Of a DNA stretch of 60,000 nucleotides, positions 24,194 through 36,300 are shown in pieces. The stretch comes from Hydractinia symbiolongicarpus (lineage: Eukaryota; Cnidaria; Hydrozoa; Anthoathecata; Hydractiniidae), in assembly GCF_029227915.1 (NCBI RefSeq), contig NC_079878.1:20115501-20175500 (forward strand). Direction: 5' to 3'. The translations under genes and the position numbers were made by a program. Numbering within the stretch: the first letter of the stretch is position 1; every line of letters begins with the position of its first letter. The notes under the pieces are model-generated. The model was given only the letters and a program-made list of their open reading frames with translations. It was not told where the DNA came from and made no database searches.

Positions 24194-26799
24194 ATGAATA
24201 TCTTTGTAGCAGGTTAGTGGCTCAAATGCATATCTGATGGATAACATTCTTGTCCAAATGAGATGAAAGGTGCATTTGTGTTAGATATATTAACTGAGTT
24301 TATTTGTTCATTTATTTACAGTTATCCTTTCGCAGCTGTGTTATGTTCTTGGTGATCCAAGCTGCACTCATACTATGTTTGACACTATCAAAAAAATCAT
24401 ATCTCCCATGGGAAGAATAAAATTTAACTCAGCAGCAAACAGTTTGGTAGGTTAACTTTTTATTCGCTGGTATGATTAAAGATCCAATTGTTTGTTTTTC
24501 AAATTGCGCCCTATTATACTTTAATAATTAGAATAAATCCTGTGCCTAATAAAAGCCAATTTTTTTTCCAATTGCTTATTATACAATAGCATGGTTTCAT
24601 AAGATTACTTCTTAAATTGTGTGGTTAGGAACAAAACAAACAAGCCATTGATATTGTATTTAACTTTGAGAAAGGCATTTAATAAAGAAAAACATTAGTG
24701 TATTACTTTCACTATACTTTACATTATCCTATCTTGTATAAGTTTAAAATAATTAAGTTGCATATCCAGTATGAAGTCTTAAAGCAATTGAGGAAGAGCA
24801 CTTCTTATTTGGCGCGAGAAAAAGCTAAAGCATAGAGGAAGGTTCTGATTGTGCTAAGATTTATGAATGTAAAAACATGGAGAAAATAAAAATGTTGATT
24901 TTTAAAGGAAGTATGAGGTTAAAGAATCTGGAAGAAAAAAATTATTTTTTAATCAGTGCGCATTACCGACACGCAAAAATTTGGAACTAATTTTTACTTC
25001 ATTTATTTTATTTTACACTTTTAAATAGTACGTTAAACTAACCTTGGCTTTATTGAAACTTGTTGTTATCAACGCTAATGGTTGAATAAGTTTTAGGGCA
25101 GAAAATTAATTAAAATGTTTAGGCAGGGTGCTATATCAAGCACTTGCGCATGCAATTCAAAACACACATTATATCCACAATTTATTTCTTTTTCTAGGAC
25201 ACCACCCAAATTTCAGATGATTTAATTTTACTTTTTGCTTCAATAAACGACTATGCAAAAAAGTTTAATGACGGTTACATTGCTATCACTAACGCAACGT
25301 TATTAAACCAAATAAGAAGTGTCATGAAAGATGCTCTAAAAATACGAGGCATATTAAAAGAGTTGCAAAAACAGGTAAGAAAACATGTTTTTAATAAAGA
25401 ATAATACATCAATTGTCATCTATTTCTTCATCCAAACGATTTTTTTTTAGATAAAACATTCTTTTGTCCACAAGTGTTAGGATTTAGAATCACTTTTATT
25501 TCTAAAAAATGTTATAATGTTTAATCAAGGTCTTAATCTTTTTATGATTTTTATATTCCATTTTAATTTATAGGCAACAAATGGTTTTAGACAATGCACA
25601 TGGCTTATCCATGTGCATTGTCTAATGGAATAAAAAAGGCATCCCTTATCCAAATGATTCCGATATAAAATCCAAATGTAGACAAAGAAATGATATTAAA
25701 TTATTAAAGATGTTTTTGCCGTTAAAAAATATGAAAAGATTATTTCAAATGTCCTCGCAAGTTTTTTCTACAAATCTTTGTGATTATGAGATTGGCTTTG
25801 AAGCTTGGAAAAACATTATTGATCAAATAGAAGGAGTGGAAACCAAGATAAGAGAACTGGTGAGTAAAACAACTTACCTGAGTTGACATTACGTATTACT
25901 TGGCAGTAATTCTATTCATATCACTGTTTATGTTAATACTTCGAATTTGCTCATTTTCTTCTGTTTAGGAAGAAAAATTTTTTACACATGTTGATGCCAA
26001 AGGAATTCCACCGGGCCATGCCACCATCATATTCCAAATTCAAAAGAGACTTTTTTCAGAAGTTCACGGTAAGTACCAATAAATACACATTATTGTGATA
26101 GTATATTAACAATTTATTTTGGTTTAAGAAAAGGCAGTAATGTTGCATGTTAGATGAAAATTACAATAATTTTCGTTAGGACAACCATATGTTTAAAGAA
26201 AGATTAGAAATATTCGCTAATACTATTGAAAATTATCATTTCGTTCTGTGGCATGCTGCAGAGAATATGAACTTCGCAATTGATGAGCTGTTGGCTTCGG
26301 AAGGAAAGCTATTGAAATTGCATCATTATTTGATTAGCACAAAGCAGGTAATTTTAACCTTTTGTGTGTTACTAAGACTTTTCCAAAAATGATTGGTGAG
26401 AACAATCTAATAAGGCATTGTTATAGTTAATCCAATATGAGAGAATGACTTAGCAACTGTAGGTAGTCAGAAAAAAAATTTGCAATGGTGTACAAAATAA
26501 TCATTTTCATTGATTTTTAGATTTTAGTCAAAACATGCAACCTATCTGATTCTACGCCAATACCTACTATTTCATTCGTTGTCAACGCAACGAATGTAAA
26601 ATTAGTTATGGCTAGCATTTATTTAGGATGCGTCACCAAAGTTACCACTAGCCCCACTGTCATATTGCTGGCTAATGTAGCATTCCTCGGGGGTATATTA
26701 TCATCAACACGTTATGAAAAAGGTCGTGCATTAACAGAACACCTCGTCGCCAACGCAAAACAAAACAATGCAGCTTTAAATTATGTGCATCATAAATAG
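24194..26799 (+). pseudogene. Gene copy B: broken member of the family, exon 3 missing
   Basis: Exons found are 24194-24212, 24322-24446, 25198-25374, 25574-25859, 25969-26068, 26180-26347 and 26521-26799. Exons 1 and 2 are intact. The exon 3 homologue is absent because the genomic segment is deleted near 24795. Since exon 3 is 105 bases with phase-0 borders, its loss alone would keep the frame. Exon 5 carries the same +10 hairpin mutation as copy A and reaches TAA after the right arm. Exon 6 is 11 bases short around 26010 (CCACCGGGCC), a separate frameshift. Exons 7 and 8 stay open. A full-length product is not possible. Confidence 0.85.
25587..25625. repeat. Same 16-base-arm inverted repeat in exon 5 of copy B
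   Basis: Arms are identical to those at 17433-17471; the spacer is GCTTATC instead of ACTTATC. Confidence 0.95.
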
Positions 26800-27051
26800 G
26801 CAAGTTTTTTTGATATTATTTATTTTTAATATATTTTTTAAATTTCTTATTAATTCATTTGCTTATTTAATTATTTATTGTCTTCAACAAAATCTTATTT
26901 TACTTTAACGAAATATATCAGAACCCATTTTCCTCAAATATTCTTTTTTTTTTTAAATCGTCTTCTATGTTGACCTTATTCCTAGACGTTTTGTCATATT
27001 TTTATCCAATTACCCGACCCGCTGTTAAAGTATATCGAATTTTATTAGTTT

Positions 27052-27057
27052 AATAAA
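27052..27057 (+). promoter_or_regulatory. Poly(A) signal AATAAA, copy B
   Basis: Positional match of the copy A signal in the duplicated 3' flank. Confidence 0.35.
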
Positions 27058-27259
27058 GTTATGGTAAAAATGTATTTATTATTATTTACTAGTTATTTAA
27101 ACCCGTGGAATAATACACTAATTGGCTTTTAAAATTTATTGTGCTTTTTATCGCAAAAATGTTTGTTAGCATATTGATTAAGAAGGCTTTAAAACGTTTT
27201 TAACAAAAACTCTTAGAGGAATCCACTTAAAAACATTTAAAATTTATTTATGTGACTAC

Positions 27260-27547
27260 ATGTGTTCAATTCACAATAAAATGAAAATCAAATGTTGTTT
27301 AACAGTAAAAAGATGTATGTTGAATGGTGTTTGTACTCCTTTGAAAAGTTATTTTATGATTAATGAACACGGAATAAACACTCGAAATAAAGAGCTGTTA
27401 TTGAAACTCCCTAAAGTTAGGTTAGAATTTGGAAGAAAGTCTTTCCTCGTTCTTGGGGCTAAACTTTACAATTTTATACCCAGGAATATTAGAGAAGTTG
27501 AAACGTTTAATTCGTTTAAAAACCATATCAAGATGCTAGAATTTTAA
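27260..27547 (+). mobile_element. LINE 3' tail fragment in unit B
   Basis: Same C-terminal non-LTR RT signature as at 19110-19520 (NTRNKELLLKLPKVRLEF, GAKLYNFIPRN). The frame ends earlier here because of a small change near 27540. It lies just before the end of the duplicated unit. Confidence 0.6.
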
Positions 27548-27783
27548 TTTGTTTTTATTGACAGCTAATAAACTTTTGATTAAGAGTCCGGAGTGTTTGG
27601 AAAAGTCTGTACTTCTAGTGTTTTACGTCTTGCTTCTTCAGCTTCTTTCTTCTTCAGCTACATATTTCTAGACACTCTGTATATTAACTTCTTTCTTTAT
27701 TTTTAACCTTTTAACCTTTCAACATTTTATTGAAAATTTTTATACATTTATTGTAACTTTAATATATATATTTAAAATTTATA

Positions 27784-28420
27784 GCAAAATATTATTTTCT
27801 GAAGTTTGTAACCAAGTAAAATATTGAATAATAATAATAATAATAATAATTGTTGTCAATTTCAATGAAAAAGTATGAACAATGAATTAAAACTTTTAAA
27901 CAAAACAAAAACGTTAATTGTCTGTGACTTATCTGCGCAATAACTTACAACAAAGCACTGATTACGGTAAATTTTGATATAACTGGCGTATGCACATATT
28001 TTTAGATTTTATTTTGAAGCGCTTCATTTAAAGTAACATTTTATATTCTATTTTTAAAATAATTCCCATATATTTTCTAAAAATCAGCCCCTAACTTTAG
28101 AAAGATGGCTTAAACTTTTATTTTTTATAATTTTACGTTTTATGCCAATCGCTAAACAACATGCACTTACGTTACAGGCCTTTGTCTATTTCTCGGTTAA
28201 AATTATTTTAAACATTGATTATGTGTAAGCACCAATATAAGCGCTTTAGCTACTGAATTCTAATAACTTTAACACTTGAACTTCCTCATACAAACAATTT
28301 ATTATAATTTGAATAGAAAATGACACAAAGCGAGGTCTATGCCTGAGATTAGTGCCGGAAATATATAATTTTAATCGTGAGACCTTTTACATTTCTCTCT
28401 CGTGTTATCACATGTAGGAT
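27784..28420. other. Flank after unit B; related to 41900-42330 and 930-1100
   Basis: Holds an (ATA)n microsatellite at 27827-27850 and no supported gene. The part from 27960 aligns with 41940-42250 after gene C (ATAACTGGCGT, GCGCTT/GCGTTTC). The word ACTTGAACTTCCTCATACAA recurs at 28272, 42286 and about 945, marking the array's repeating block. Confidence 0.6.
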
Positions 28421-29418
28421 TAAACAATGCATTGGTTCTTTTATCATCTTCTAATTATTAAAAAAAAACTTTCCAAATGTGTTTTACAAAATATCCTTAC
28501 CCCTTCAGTCCAATGGCCAATACTTATTTACGAAGTTCCAATATTTTGTATCACAAGGCTTACGCAAAAAATATCTCCCTTCATTACAAAAGGGCTTTCC
28601 TTCCATGGTTCAACCTTAAATATTTGTCTCTATAGCCCCTGTTTGTCCTGCCCTTTGCCTATTAAGAGTCTCACCACCCCGCTAAAGTGTTCTAAGATCA
28701 GCGGCCACTTATTATTAAGAGGTTCAAAAGATCCTATAGTGTCTGGGAGTGCCCCTGCTTTGAAAACAGGTTTATGGAAGATTAAGGATGCAGTTAAAAC
28801 TGCCGAGACCGAGGTTGCAGTTAAGTCTGTCATGGGCACTCCTCAATATGACAGAGCCGGACTAGGCATCAACAAAGCTTTAAATATTCCAAGTACAAAG
28901 CATCTTTCATCTCATCGAAAGTTTATTTCGGAAATAGCAAAGAATTTCAATAAAGAAGTTGAAATAAGTAGAGCTATGCAGTTACAAGTGCAGGGACAGG
29001 GGACTAAATGGGAGAATTATGTCAAGAACGACCTGCCATGGAAATCATTTCTAGCCATCTCTCCAAATCTATTGTCTTTCTGTCGACCTCTATGCACGAC
29101 GTCCTTCCTTTCCTAGTAATTTAAAGCGCTGGAAACTTTTGTCAGAATCCTCTTGCTTTCTATGCACAACGAAAGTGTGCACAACAGCACATGTCTTAGG
29201 AGCCTGTAAGGTTGCCCTGTTGCAAGGCAGGTTAATTTTCAGGCATGATTCTGTCCTTCGCGAGCTTCTTTTTCATCTCAAAATTTTCATTCCCAAGTAA
29301 TACCATCCACTAAACAGCGTGTTCGCAAAGTACTCTTTGTTAAGGCAGGTACCTACACATCTGGCCAGAGATCAAAGCCAACAGGTCTCCTGCACCTTGC
29401 CGGTGACTTTGTATTTTT
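28420..29418 (+). pseudogene. Retroelement polyprotein C-terminal tail, degraded copy 2
   Basis: Paralogous to 1130-2345. The long open frame at 28427-29116 keeps the order SLYS-like CLYSP, LPIKSL, LLLRGSKDPIVSGSAPALKT, TPQYDRAGLGINKALNIPST and ISRAMQLQVQGQGTKWENY, which matches the post-RT segment of these polyproteins. A frameshifted continuation (to about 29418) has the HDSVL and FVKAG-like stretch, then stops abruptly where the Harbinger sequence begins. The endonuclease portion seen in copy 1 is therefore missing. The RT core is absent. Confidence 0.65.
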
Positions 29419-29649
29419 AGGGACCTGACGACCAGACGACGAGAACGAGAACGCCGATGTCGAAATTAGACCCGCCTTTGGCTTGCCGTTTTCCGTCTTT
29501 TTTGGCTGGAACTGCTGATGTAAACAAACATTCGACAAAAAAAGTTACTCATAAAATGCCTAAGTTAAGAAAAACCAGAGAATCCCTATTGCTTGCAAAT
29601 GCAGCAAACATTGAAAATTATGAATTTATGTTTTTATATGATGTAAACC

Positions 29650-30644
29650 AATAAAAAAAATCCAGACTTCCGTTATTGGTCATACGAAAATTTTAAACTG
29701 GAGAATATTAGTGATGTAGGTGATTATCAGAATTTAGATTTCTTTGCAATGACATATATCGGCTGTTAGACGTTTTCCAATTTCCTGAACATTTCACTTG
29801 CTACAGTGGGACAGTGTACGATTCTACAGAAGCTTTATATATACTGCTCAAGAGATTAGTTTATCTTTGTAGATATCTGGATATGGTTCCCCGGTTTGGA
29901 AGACCAATGCCCCAGTTAAGTATGATTAGTATTCATGTTATGAATATTCTTTACGAGAGTTGGAACAATCTCTTACGTAACTTCCAGCATAGTTGGCTTT
30001 CGAGGAACTACCTTCAGGATTTTTCAAACGCAATTTACCAATGTAGTGTACCCCTAAATAATTGTTGGGGATTTGTGGATGCGACGGTGCGTCCTGTGAC
30101 CAGACATGGAAGGAGCCAACGTATTGTATGTAGCGGTCACAAGAAAGTACATGCCTTAAAGTCTCAATCAGTGGTGGCACCTAATGGTCTTGTGGCTAAT
30201 CTTTTTGACCATGTCGAAGGGAACCGTCATGACAGTGGAATGTTGACTGATTCAGGTCTGATGAAGCAGCATTCTTTTCGATTAAATGGTTTATGCATAT
30301 ACTGTGATCCAGCATATTTACCTACAGGCTGGTTTTAAAGGAGCTAATGTAACACCTCGACAATTAATTTGGAATAGTAGAATGAGTGCAGTGAGAGTTT
30401 TAGTTAAATGGGTGCTTGGAGACATCTACTTTAAATTTCAAGATTTCAAAAAAATCTCAAAATTGGTTTAAATGCAGTGGGCAAAATGTACATTGTATTT
30501 ACTTTGTTACACAACGCTCGATGTTGCTTTTATGGTTCTTCAAAACCACAATACTTCCAATGTGATCCACCAACATTGAATCATACTTTAATGGATTTTA
30601 CATACATTCATTTTAAAAGTTCTGGATTATCTTTATGTAAATAA
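29650..30644 (+). pseudogene. HARBI1-like DDE transposase, frameshifted
   Basis: The frame from 29758 through 30338 gives FPEHFTCYSGTVYDSTEALY, then LLKRLVYLCRY, VPRFGRP, and the nuclease fold: FVDA (first acidic residue), SGHKKVHALKSQSV, NLFDHVEGNRHDSGML (second) and YCDPAYL (third). A frameshift then moves into another frame (FKGANVTPRQLIWNSRMSAV, WVLGDIYFKF) and another into NLKIGLNAVGKMY, ending at TAA 30642-30644. An N-terminal segment with NPDFRYWSYENFKL lies at about 29657-29750 in another frame. Family members need all of this in one frame, so the copy is dead. Confidence 0.85.
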
Positions 30645-30722
30645 TATCAGAAGAGTGCATGTACTTTTACATATATACATATGCGGAACAAAATATCAGT
30701 TTAATTAAATCATCTGTGTCCT

Positions 30723-31330
30723 TTAGTCCTTTTTTCCAAGTTCTTCAATTAAAGCCATAAACAAAGCTTGTTGCTGTTGTTGCTGTTAAGCTTCTTGTTG
30801 CATAAACACTAAACTCATTTGTTGTTGTTGTTGCTGGCATGCTTTTATTTGTTGTATCATTGTTTGTTTTTGTTCGTGCATTTGTTGTAGTTGTATTCTG
30901 TACTCCCCCTTTTCTCGTTTTTTAGCTCTATTTATTCTTTTTTCAATTCTGAATTTATCTTCTTTTTTTTCTTGCAACTACTTCCTGTATCTGATCCATT
31001 ATTTCTAGGTTTTTTGAACTGGTTCAACCACAGTTTGTCCTAAAGTATCCATTAATTTTCTTCTAATTTCCTGTGCCTCTTATATTATATATTCTTATAT
31101 ATATATTCTCTTCCAATTTTGATTTCATACCTTCACGTTGCATTTTAAATTCCTCATCTGCTTGCTTATCGCTCTACAAGATCAGCAAGTGCTTCACCAA
31201 CCTCTATAGTATCAGGTGAGATACCAGGAGCTTTGTCTTCCTCATGCATACGCTTTTTGTAATTTGCACTAAGGGTATTGTAATGATCTCTTACAGATCT
31301 TGCTATAAATTTGGTTAAGGTATGCGGTTA
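30723..31330 (-). pseudogene. Harbinger Myb/SANT-like DNA-binding partner, degraded
   Basis: On the minus strand about 31328-31155 reads TKFIARSVRDHYNTLSANYK then KAPGISPDTIEVGEALADL, a pattern known from Harbinger ORF2 proteins. A middle segment is degraded. From 30977 a basic, glutamine-rich coiled-coil tail follows (RINRAKKREKGEYRIQLQQM, QQQQQ) and, after one TAA at about 30786 that looks like a mutated CAA, continues in frame to MALIEELGKKD and a stop at 30723. The N-terminal DNA-binding half is missing. Confidence 0.6.
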
Positions 31331-31351
31331 ATTGTTTCAGTTATCTCTTCC

Positions 31352-31760
31352 TATATGCTTCAAAAAGCAAGGGAAACCAAAGACAAACTGAAAAATATTA
31401 ACATTGAGTCAACCGAACGGAACATGGTATATTTATGTTATAATTTGACGTATTAATTATGCATTTTTTTTAAAAACATAACAAACAGTTTAAGGTAGTC
31501 GACCATAAGTATTGCTTAAATAAAACGTTCATCTTTATCCCTTTATATGCTAAAAATGCATATTTATCAAAGGATATTCCTAAAGCCATTTACCACAAAC
31601 TAGTAACGTGTTTGCAAATATCTATCTCCGCTTTAAGATTGTTTCTAGTTGTAGTTTTCTAGTTGTGGGATTAGCTATATTCCTTACCGAGGAAAAAGTC
31701 ACGAAACTTCAATACTAACAATATTTATTGTTACTAACGATTTTTTTAGGAGCTTTATTA
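31352..31760 (+). pseudogene. Inverted fragment of a gene-D-type member (exon 2 to start of exon 3)
   Basis: 31355-31426 reads MLQKARETKDKLKNINIEST then ERNM and a GTATAT donor, nearly the same as the 3' part of gene D exon 2 (7453-7525). The following intron matches D intron 2 (GTTGTGGGATTAGCTATATT near 31665; TTACTAACGATTTTTT before the acceptor), and after the acceptor AG at 31748-31749 the first bases of exon 3 (GAGC, then TAT) are recognisable before sequence turns into (TTA)n. It lies on plus, whereas D and the shared 7690/32034 flank place such a gene on minus, so it has been inverted. Not a functional gene. Confidence 0.85.
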
Positions 31761-31929
31761 TTATTATTGTTATTATTATTATTCCGAATATTTATGCAGG
31801 ATATAGCCACTTTAGTGTTCGAAACACTGTTATTATTGTGGGTCCTGTTCGGAATGTGTACATTAAGTATAGACCAGCATTGCCTACCCAATTTCCCTCA
31901 AATGGCATGGGTTGACCCGTAGCTGTAGT

Positions 31930-32033
31930 AAAGAAACTTGCTAAACATGTTCGCGCTGTGGACCGAACCACGGACCTTGTGATTACAAAGTGAACTCCAT
32001 TAGCACATGCAGGTCAGTTTATGACCTGCATGT
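31930..32033 (-). repeat. tRNA-like SINE piece and short palindrome at rearrangement joint
   Basis: The minus strand reads GGTCCGTGGTTCGGTCC (B-box-like GGTTCGGTCC) preceded by TGCTAATGGAGTTCACTTTG, resembling a tRNA-derived SINE head. Next to it is an inverted repeat CATGCAGGTCA-GTTTA-TGACCTGCATG at 32006-32032. A remnant of the gene D exon 1 (ATGTATATAAACATG on minus) follows at about 32026-32040. Confidence 0.5.
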
Positions 32034-33340
32034 TTATATACATTTCTATAAAGTTCCTTTAATAAAGGAGGTAGTGGTCCTATAGATCTTTCTATGACTT
32101 GGTTTTGCTTTTATTTGGCTTAAGAAAACTTTTTTTCTCCTGGATAAACCAAAACCCACCTTTGACTTGACGTGACTTTTCGTGTAGGGTACTTAATATC
32201 GGAAAGCAATTCGCTTCTCTGTTCTTTCTATCAACCTCTTTAACCTTTGTCTCTTTCAATGATTACGTCATAATAGAGTGCGCCTGTTTAAATCAACTTT
32301 TACGCTCGATAACTAAAAATTCTGTTTTAAGTATAATGATGTAAACTTTTAATTGCCCAGTCAGTTCTTCATGCTAAACTTTGCAGTAGTCCAACATTAT
32401 AACTTTTGCTCATATGTAGAAGTAGTCTGTTTATTGGAAACTTGTGGAAATGTGACGCTACTCCAGAGTTGCTAGCCTTTATAAATTGGTCAGGATAGGT
32501 CAAGGAAAATCTTCCAAAACAAGGCACTGCACTTAAAAAGATACCAGCTTATCATAGATTGTGGCATTACAGATTGATGCCGTATCGTATGCATTTTTGT
32601 TTTTTCTTAAGTTCTATAATTAATCATAAGATATTTGATCATGTTTTCCTGTGTTGCCGGTATAGAAATTATTAATGACTTCTCTAAGCGCTATTTGCAT
32701 GACGTGTACGAAAATTATAATCAGGAAGCACGCAATATGTCGCAATGATGACATGTCATAATGATAATGAGAACTCTATCCAGCAAGTTCATAATAGTTT
32801 ACGCAAAGTATTTCCAATCTTTGTCGAAAACCATTTTGTAAGTCACCTTATTTGATTTTTTAATACTCTACTTTTGAGTCTGTGTTTTGTGAATCAGTGG
32901 TCTCCTATAATTCTCTATAGCATTTTATAAAATGATGTGAAAATATGTATACGAATAAGTCGTATTCATATTTTTAAAACTACCAACAACGTCACAAAAT
33001 TTGTATGTAAGGCCAAATATTTCCAATGACCTGTCTGTTTTTATGACCTTCTTTTTTTGAAATATCTTGTCTTTAAATGCCAAGAATTTTAATAGAAATT
33101 GTTAATTATCAACTAAGGAAAGTAATTATATTATTTTAGCATATTCAGCATGCTTGTAATTTCATCAGAAGTACTAGTTATTTTCGTCACTTATTTATAG
33201 CACCAAGTAAAAGGTGAATATATTCTAAGTAGACAAGCCGTTTAACTATTCATCTTCAAATAAATAGTCATTTTAACTAATTATGAAAACCGTCGTTACC
33301 TAATTTCCTATTAAATCTATTAGGTTACCGTAAAAGGAAA
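32034..33340. other. Second copy of the D-A spacer
   Basis: Non-coding; aligns with 7690-8998 through its whole length and leads into the C block at CCCTTAATTGG (33343). It starts with the remnant of a D-type exon 1 in its original minus orientation. Confidence 0.65.
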
Positions 33341-36300
33341 TCCCTTAATTGGTTTGATCAATGGCAGCTCATTTATCGTCATTAACAAAAGCTGAATGTG
33401 TGGCTTCCTGCAGTCAACAAAGGAATGTGCCTGTATTATATATGAAGTATTATTGATACCTATGACTCTGGAAACTGCTACTCGGTAGTTTTTATGACAC
33501 AAATCTGTGGTTAGTTGTTACAACACAACAAAAAATTTATAACATAAACCCACATCACTAGTAAACTACAAAACAACATAAGATATCCACAGGGGCGTTT
33601 TATCAACAGAAAATTGTTACTTAGGTATTTTGAATTCTTGATTCGTATGTGGCTGTGTGACACGGTACAGGCATGTAGGCGTAAAATAATCTGCTAGAAA
33701 CAAAATTACTAAGCGTTTAGAAACTTTTTTTGCCGTACACTTATCCTTAGTTCAGAAGTAAAAATCAATGCATAGCGATGATGATGCAGTTGTGAGATTT
33801 AGTTTTATGTTTTAATTTCAAAGCAAAAGGAAGTGGCGATCGCACAATCTCTAACATGTTAACAATTTTAACTAGTATCTTTTGGCAAGGTAAGGATGCG
33901 CGAAAAGGCGACCTAGGGTACATGGTCGACGGGATATCTCCCGTGTTTTTTTCCACTGGCTGACGACTAGTTCTTAAATATTTATGCAGGATATTGGCAG
34001 TTTGAGAAAAATTTAAACTCTCGAAATCGGAAAAACTTCTGACAATTCAACCTTGGCATAAACCAAGAAATTTATAAGATTGGAAATTTTAAAAAAAGAC
34101 ACGGCAAATAATGAACCTGCTACAACAGTTGACTTAATTAGACCGTTCGTACCTTGAGAAGTTTAAAACTACGATTTTGAAACGACAATAACCCTACTAA
34201 ATTAGTAATTCTTAAAAACAAATTGAGTTGAGAATATACACTCATGCTAATTTAGTCTTGTTATTGATGTTCTTCCGACCATCGGGAAATAAGTTATCAG
34301 ATATAGAGATGGTGATAAAGATATTTCAACTGGCCTGTAGCGACTCGGGAAAGGCTAAAAAGGCAACTCCCTCTCCCTTAGCAATTAAGAATATGCCCCT
34401 TCAGTCAAACCATGGTGCTCTTCGGACAGACACGACTTCAATGACCATCTCCTATCCAGAAACTTTTGTTTCCTGCGGGAATGTTTATTTTGTTTTATAG
34501 ATATACACCTCATCTTAATATAGCCTTACTTAGAGGAGATGCTGTAGTGGTAGCGCATTCAACTTGAAATGTCTTGAGGTCAGCACATCTGATGCCATCT
34601 ATTGACCGACAACTTGTGTGGCAAGGAAACCAGAGCTATGCTACACGTATCACTGCCGGTAATATAACATAATTACAGTTGGAGGGAAGGAAGATCTAAC
34701 TGTTAGGATGGAATCCGCAAAGACGTTAAAAATTTCCGTCACTTAGCTACTTTTTTCACTATGATTAACAAAAACAGAGTTTAGCTAGATGTAATAGACT
34801 AAAAAAGACATAATAAACTATTTTTATATTTCTGGTCTATGATCTATTGAAAATTATCAAAGCCAGATATCGTTATTGAACATTACGACTTTCTTAACAT
34901 TGCCAATTCAGGAAAAGGCCCATAGGAGGATTCTTCTGTCATGATTTTGTAAATTCCTGGGTCTATTATGGTTAAGTTTGCTTTGTTCACCATCAACTGC
35001 TGTAGAGTATGTGTTATGTGCAGTAATACAATGTACACAAAGCATATTTGAGTGATATCTCGTTAAAGTTGGGTCTTTTTCAAATGTAAAGTTATAATAG
35101 AGTAAGATGGTGGAACATCTTATCATAACATAAAAATTTTGATTGAGGGGATATACATTGCTTCACAGAGAACTATTAAATGACAATACAATTTACGATT
35201 TTTTGCGACGGATTTGTGACCGAACCCCGTTTTTTTAGTACATATTCTGTGTGGCAACTTATAAACACGAAAACAATAATAACATAAAAGGAAGGAAAAA
35301 TTCAGAAGCGTAAACCACTTCAGCAACTTCAACCATAGGAACCCATAATGAATAAATGTATTAATACCTCCAGAAATAAAAAAAAGAAGGAATTTTAAAT
35401 CCATACCCACTCTGCTTACTCGTAAAAAACTGAAAATGCTAATTCCAGGTTACATTGTACTGATGTCAAATCAATCCGAGTTACTTAGTCACCTGTTTTT
35501 CCTACAGACACCCACCAGTCACGCACAACTCCTTCTTTCCAATATATTGCCAACATTTGTTTAAAAGGTTGGAAGTGTCATTTTTATTTTAATATCGGAA
35601 TGCTAATGTTAAATTTTTCGGAAGCTTTCAAGGAGAACTACGTGTCTTTATAAAAGCACATTTAGTGAAACATTACGGATTCGACTCTTGTTGTCATACT
35701 CTTCTTTGTTTCATGTGTGAATGCATTTTTTCTTTAAATGCCGAAGCTGCCCCACATACAAATTTAACAACCATTTTAAATAAAAATACATTTATTAGGA
35801 GATATGAGAGCACTCATTAAACAGATACACCTTACAAACTAGCGACCCTTTATTGTTATCGTAAATGTTATAGTTCAAATTGCATTGCATAGACCATAAT
35901 ATAAATAAAGTTTATTTGATAAAATTACCACACAAAGTGCGAAGTTCAAAACTAAAATAGTCATGTTATCATTCTATCCAATAAAAACTCGACAGTGATT
36001 TGACCTCCATATATTTAAAATTTCATATTCAGCAGATATTTCAATTCAAAGGCAATGGTGCCAAATAAAGCTAAAAAAAGGCATTTAAGAGAAAAAAAAA
36101 CGCTGTTTCAAACGTAAAATTATGTAAGTGTCGGCATTTTAATGCCAAGTCACCACCACAAGTCGCACAATATAATAGAAATTGTCTTTGGCAACTGGTA
36201 TTAACTTTGTAAAATATACGGAAAATGATAAGAATTGCAAGACATGCAAAATACATGCTGATATGTTACAACATCTTTAATTAGATTTTCCGATACATAT

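Larger units (their letters stand above)
19634..27783 (+). repeat. Segmental duplication unit B
   Basis: Direct tandem copy of unit A, highly similar across coding and non-coding parts. It starts at CCCTTAATTGG and ends at TTTAAAATTTA just before 27784. It lacks the sequence matching about 14175-16655 of unit A, which in A contains exon 3 and the transposon. Confidence 0.85.
29419..31350. mobile_element. PIF/Harbinger DNA transposon remnant
   Basis: Contains a degraded DDE transposase on plus (about 29650-30644) and a degraded Myb/SANT-like partner on minus (30723-31330), the two-gene layout usual for Harbinger. The left edge is abrupt against the retroelement tail at about 29419, and the right edge abuts an inverted gene D fragment at about 31352. 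No convincing terminal inverted repeats were found, so at least one end is probably lost. Confidence 0.75.

Noticed and set aside
28427-29116. 229-codon open frame as a host gene
   Set aside because: Its order of motifs matches the post-RT part of a retroelement polyprotein, also present in decayed form at 1130-2345.
31728-31922. Leucine-rich open frame
   Set aside because: Starts in a (TTA)n microsatellite directly after the broken exon 3 border.
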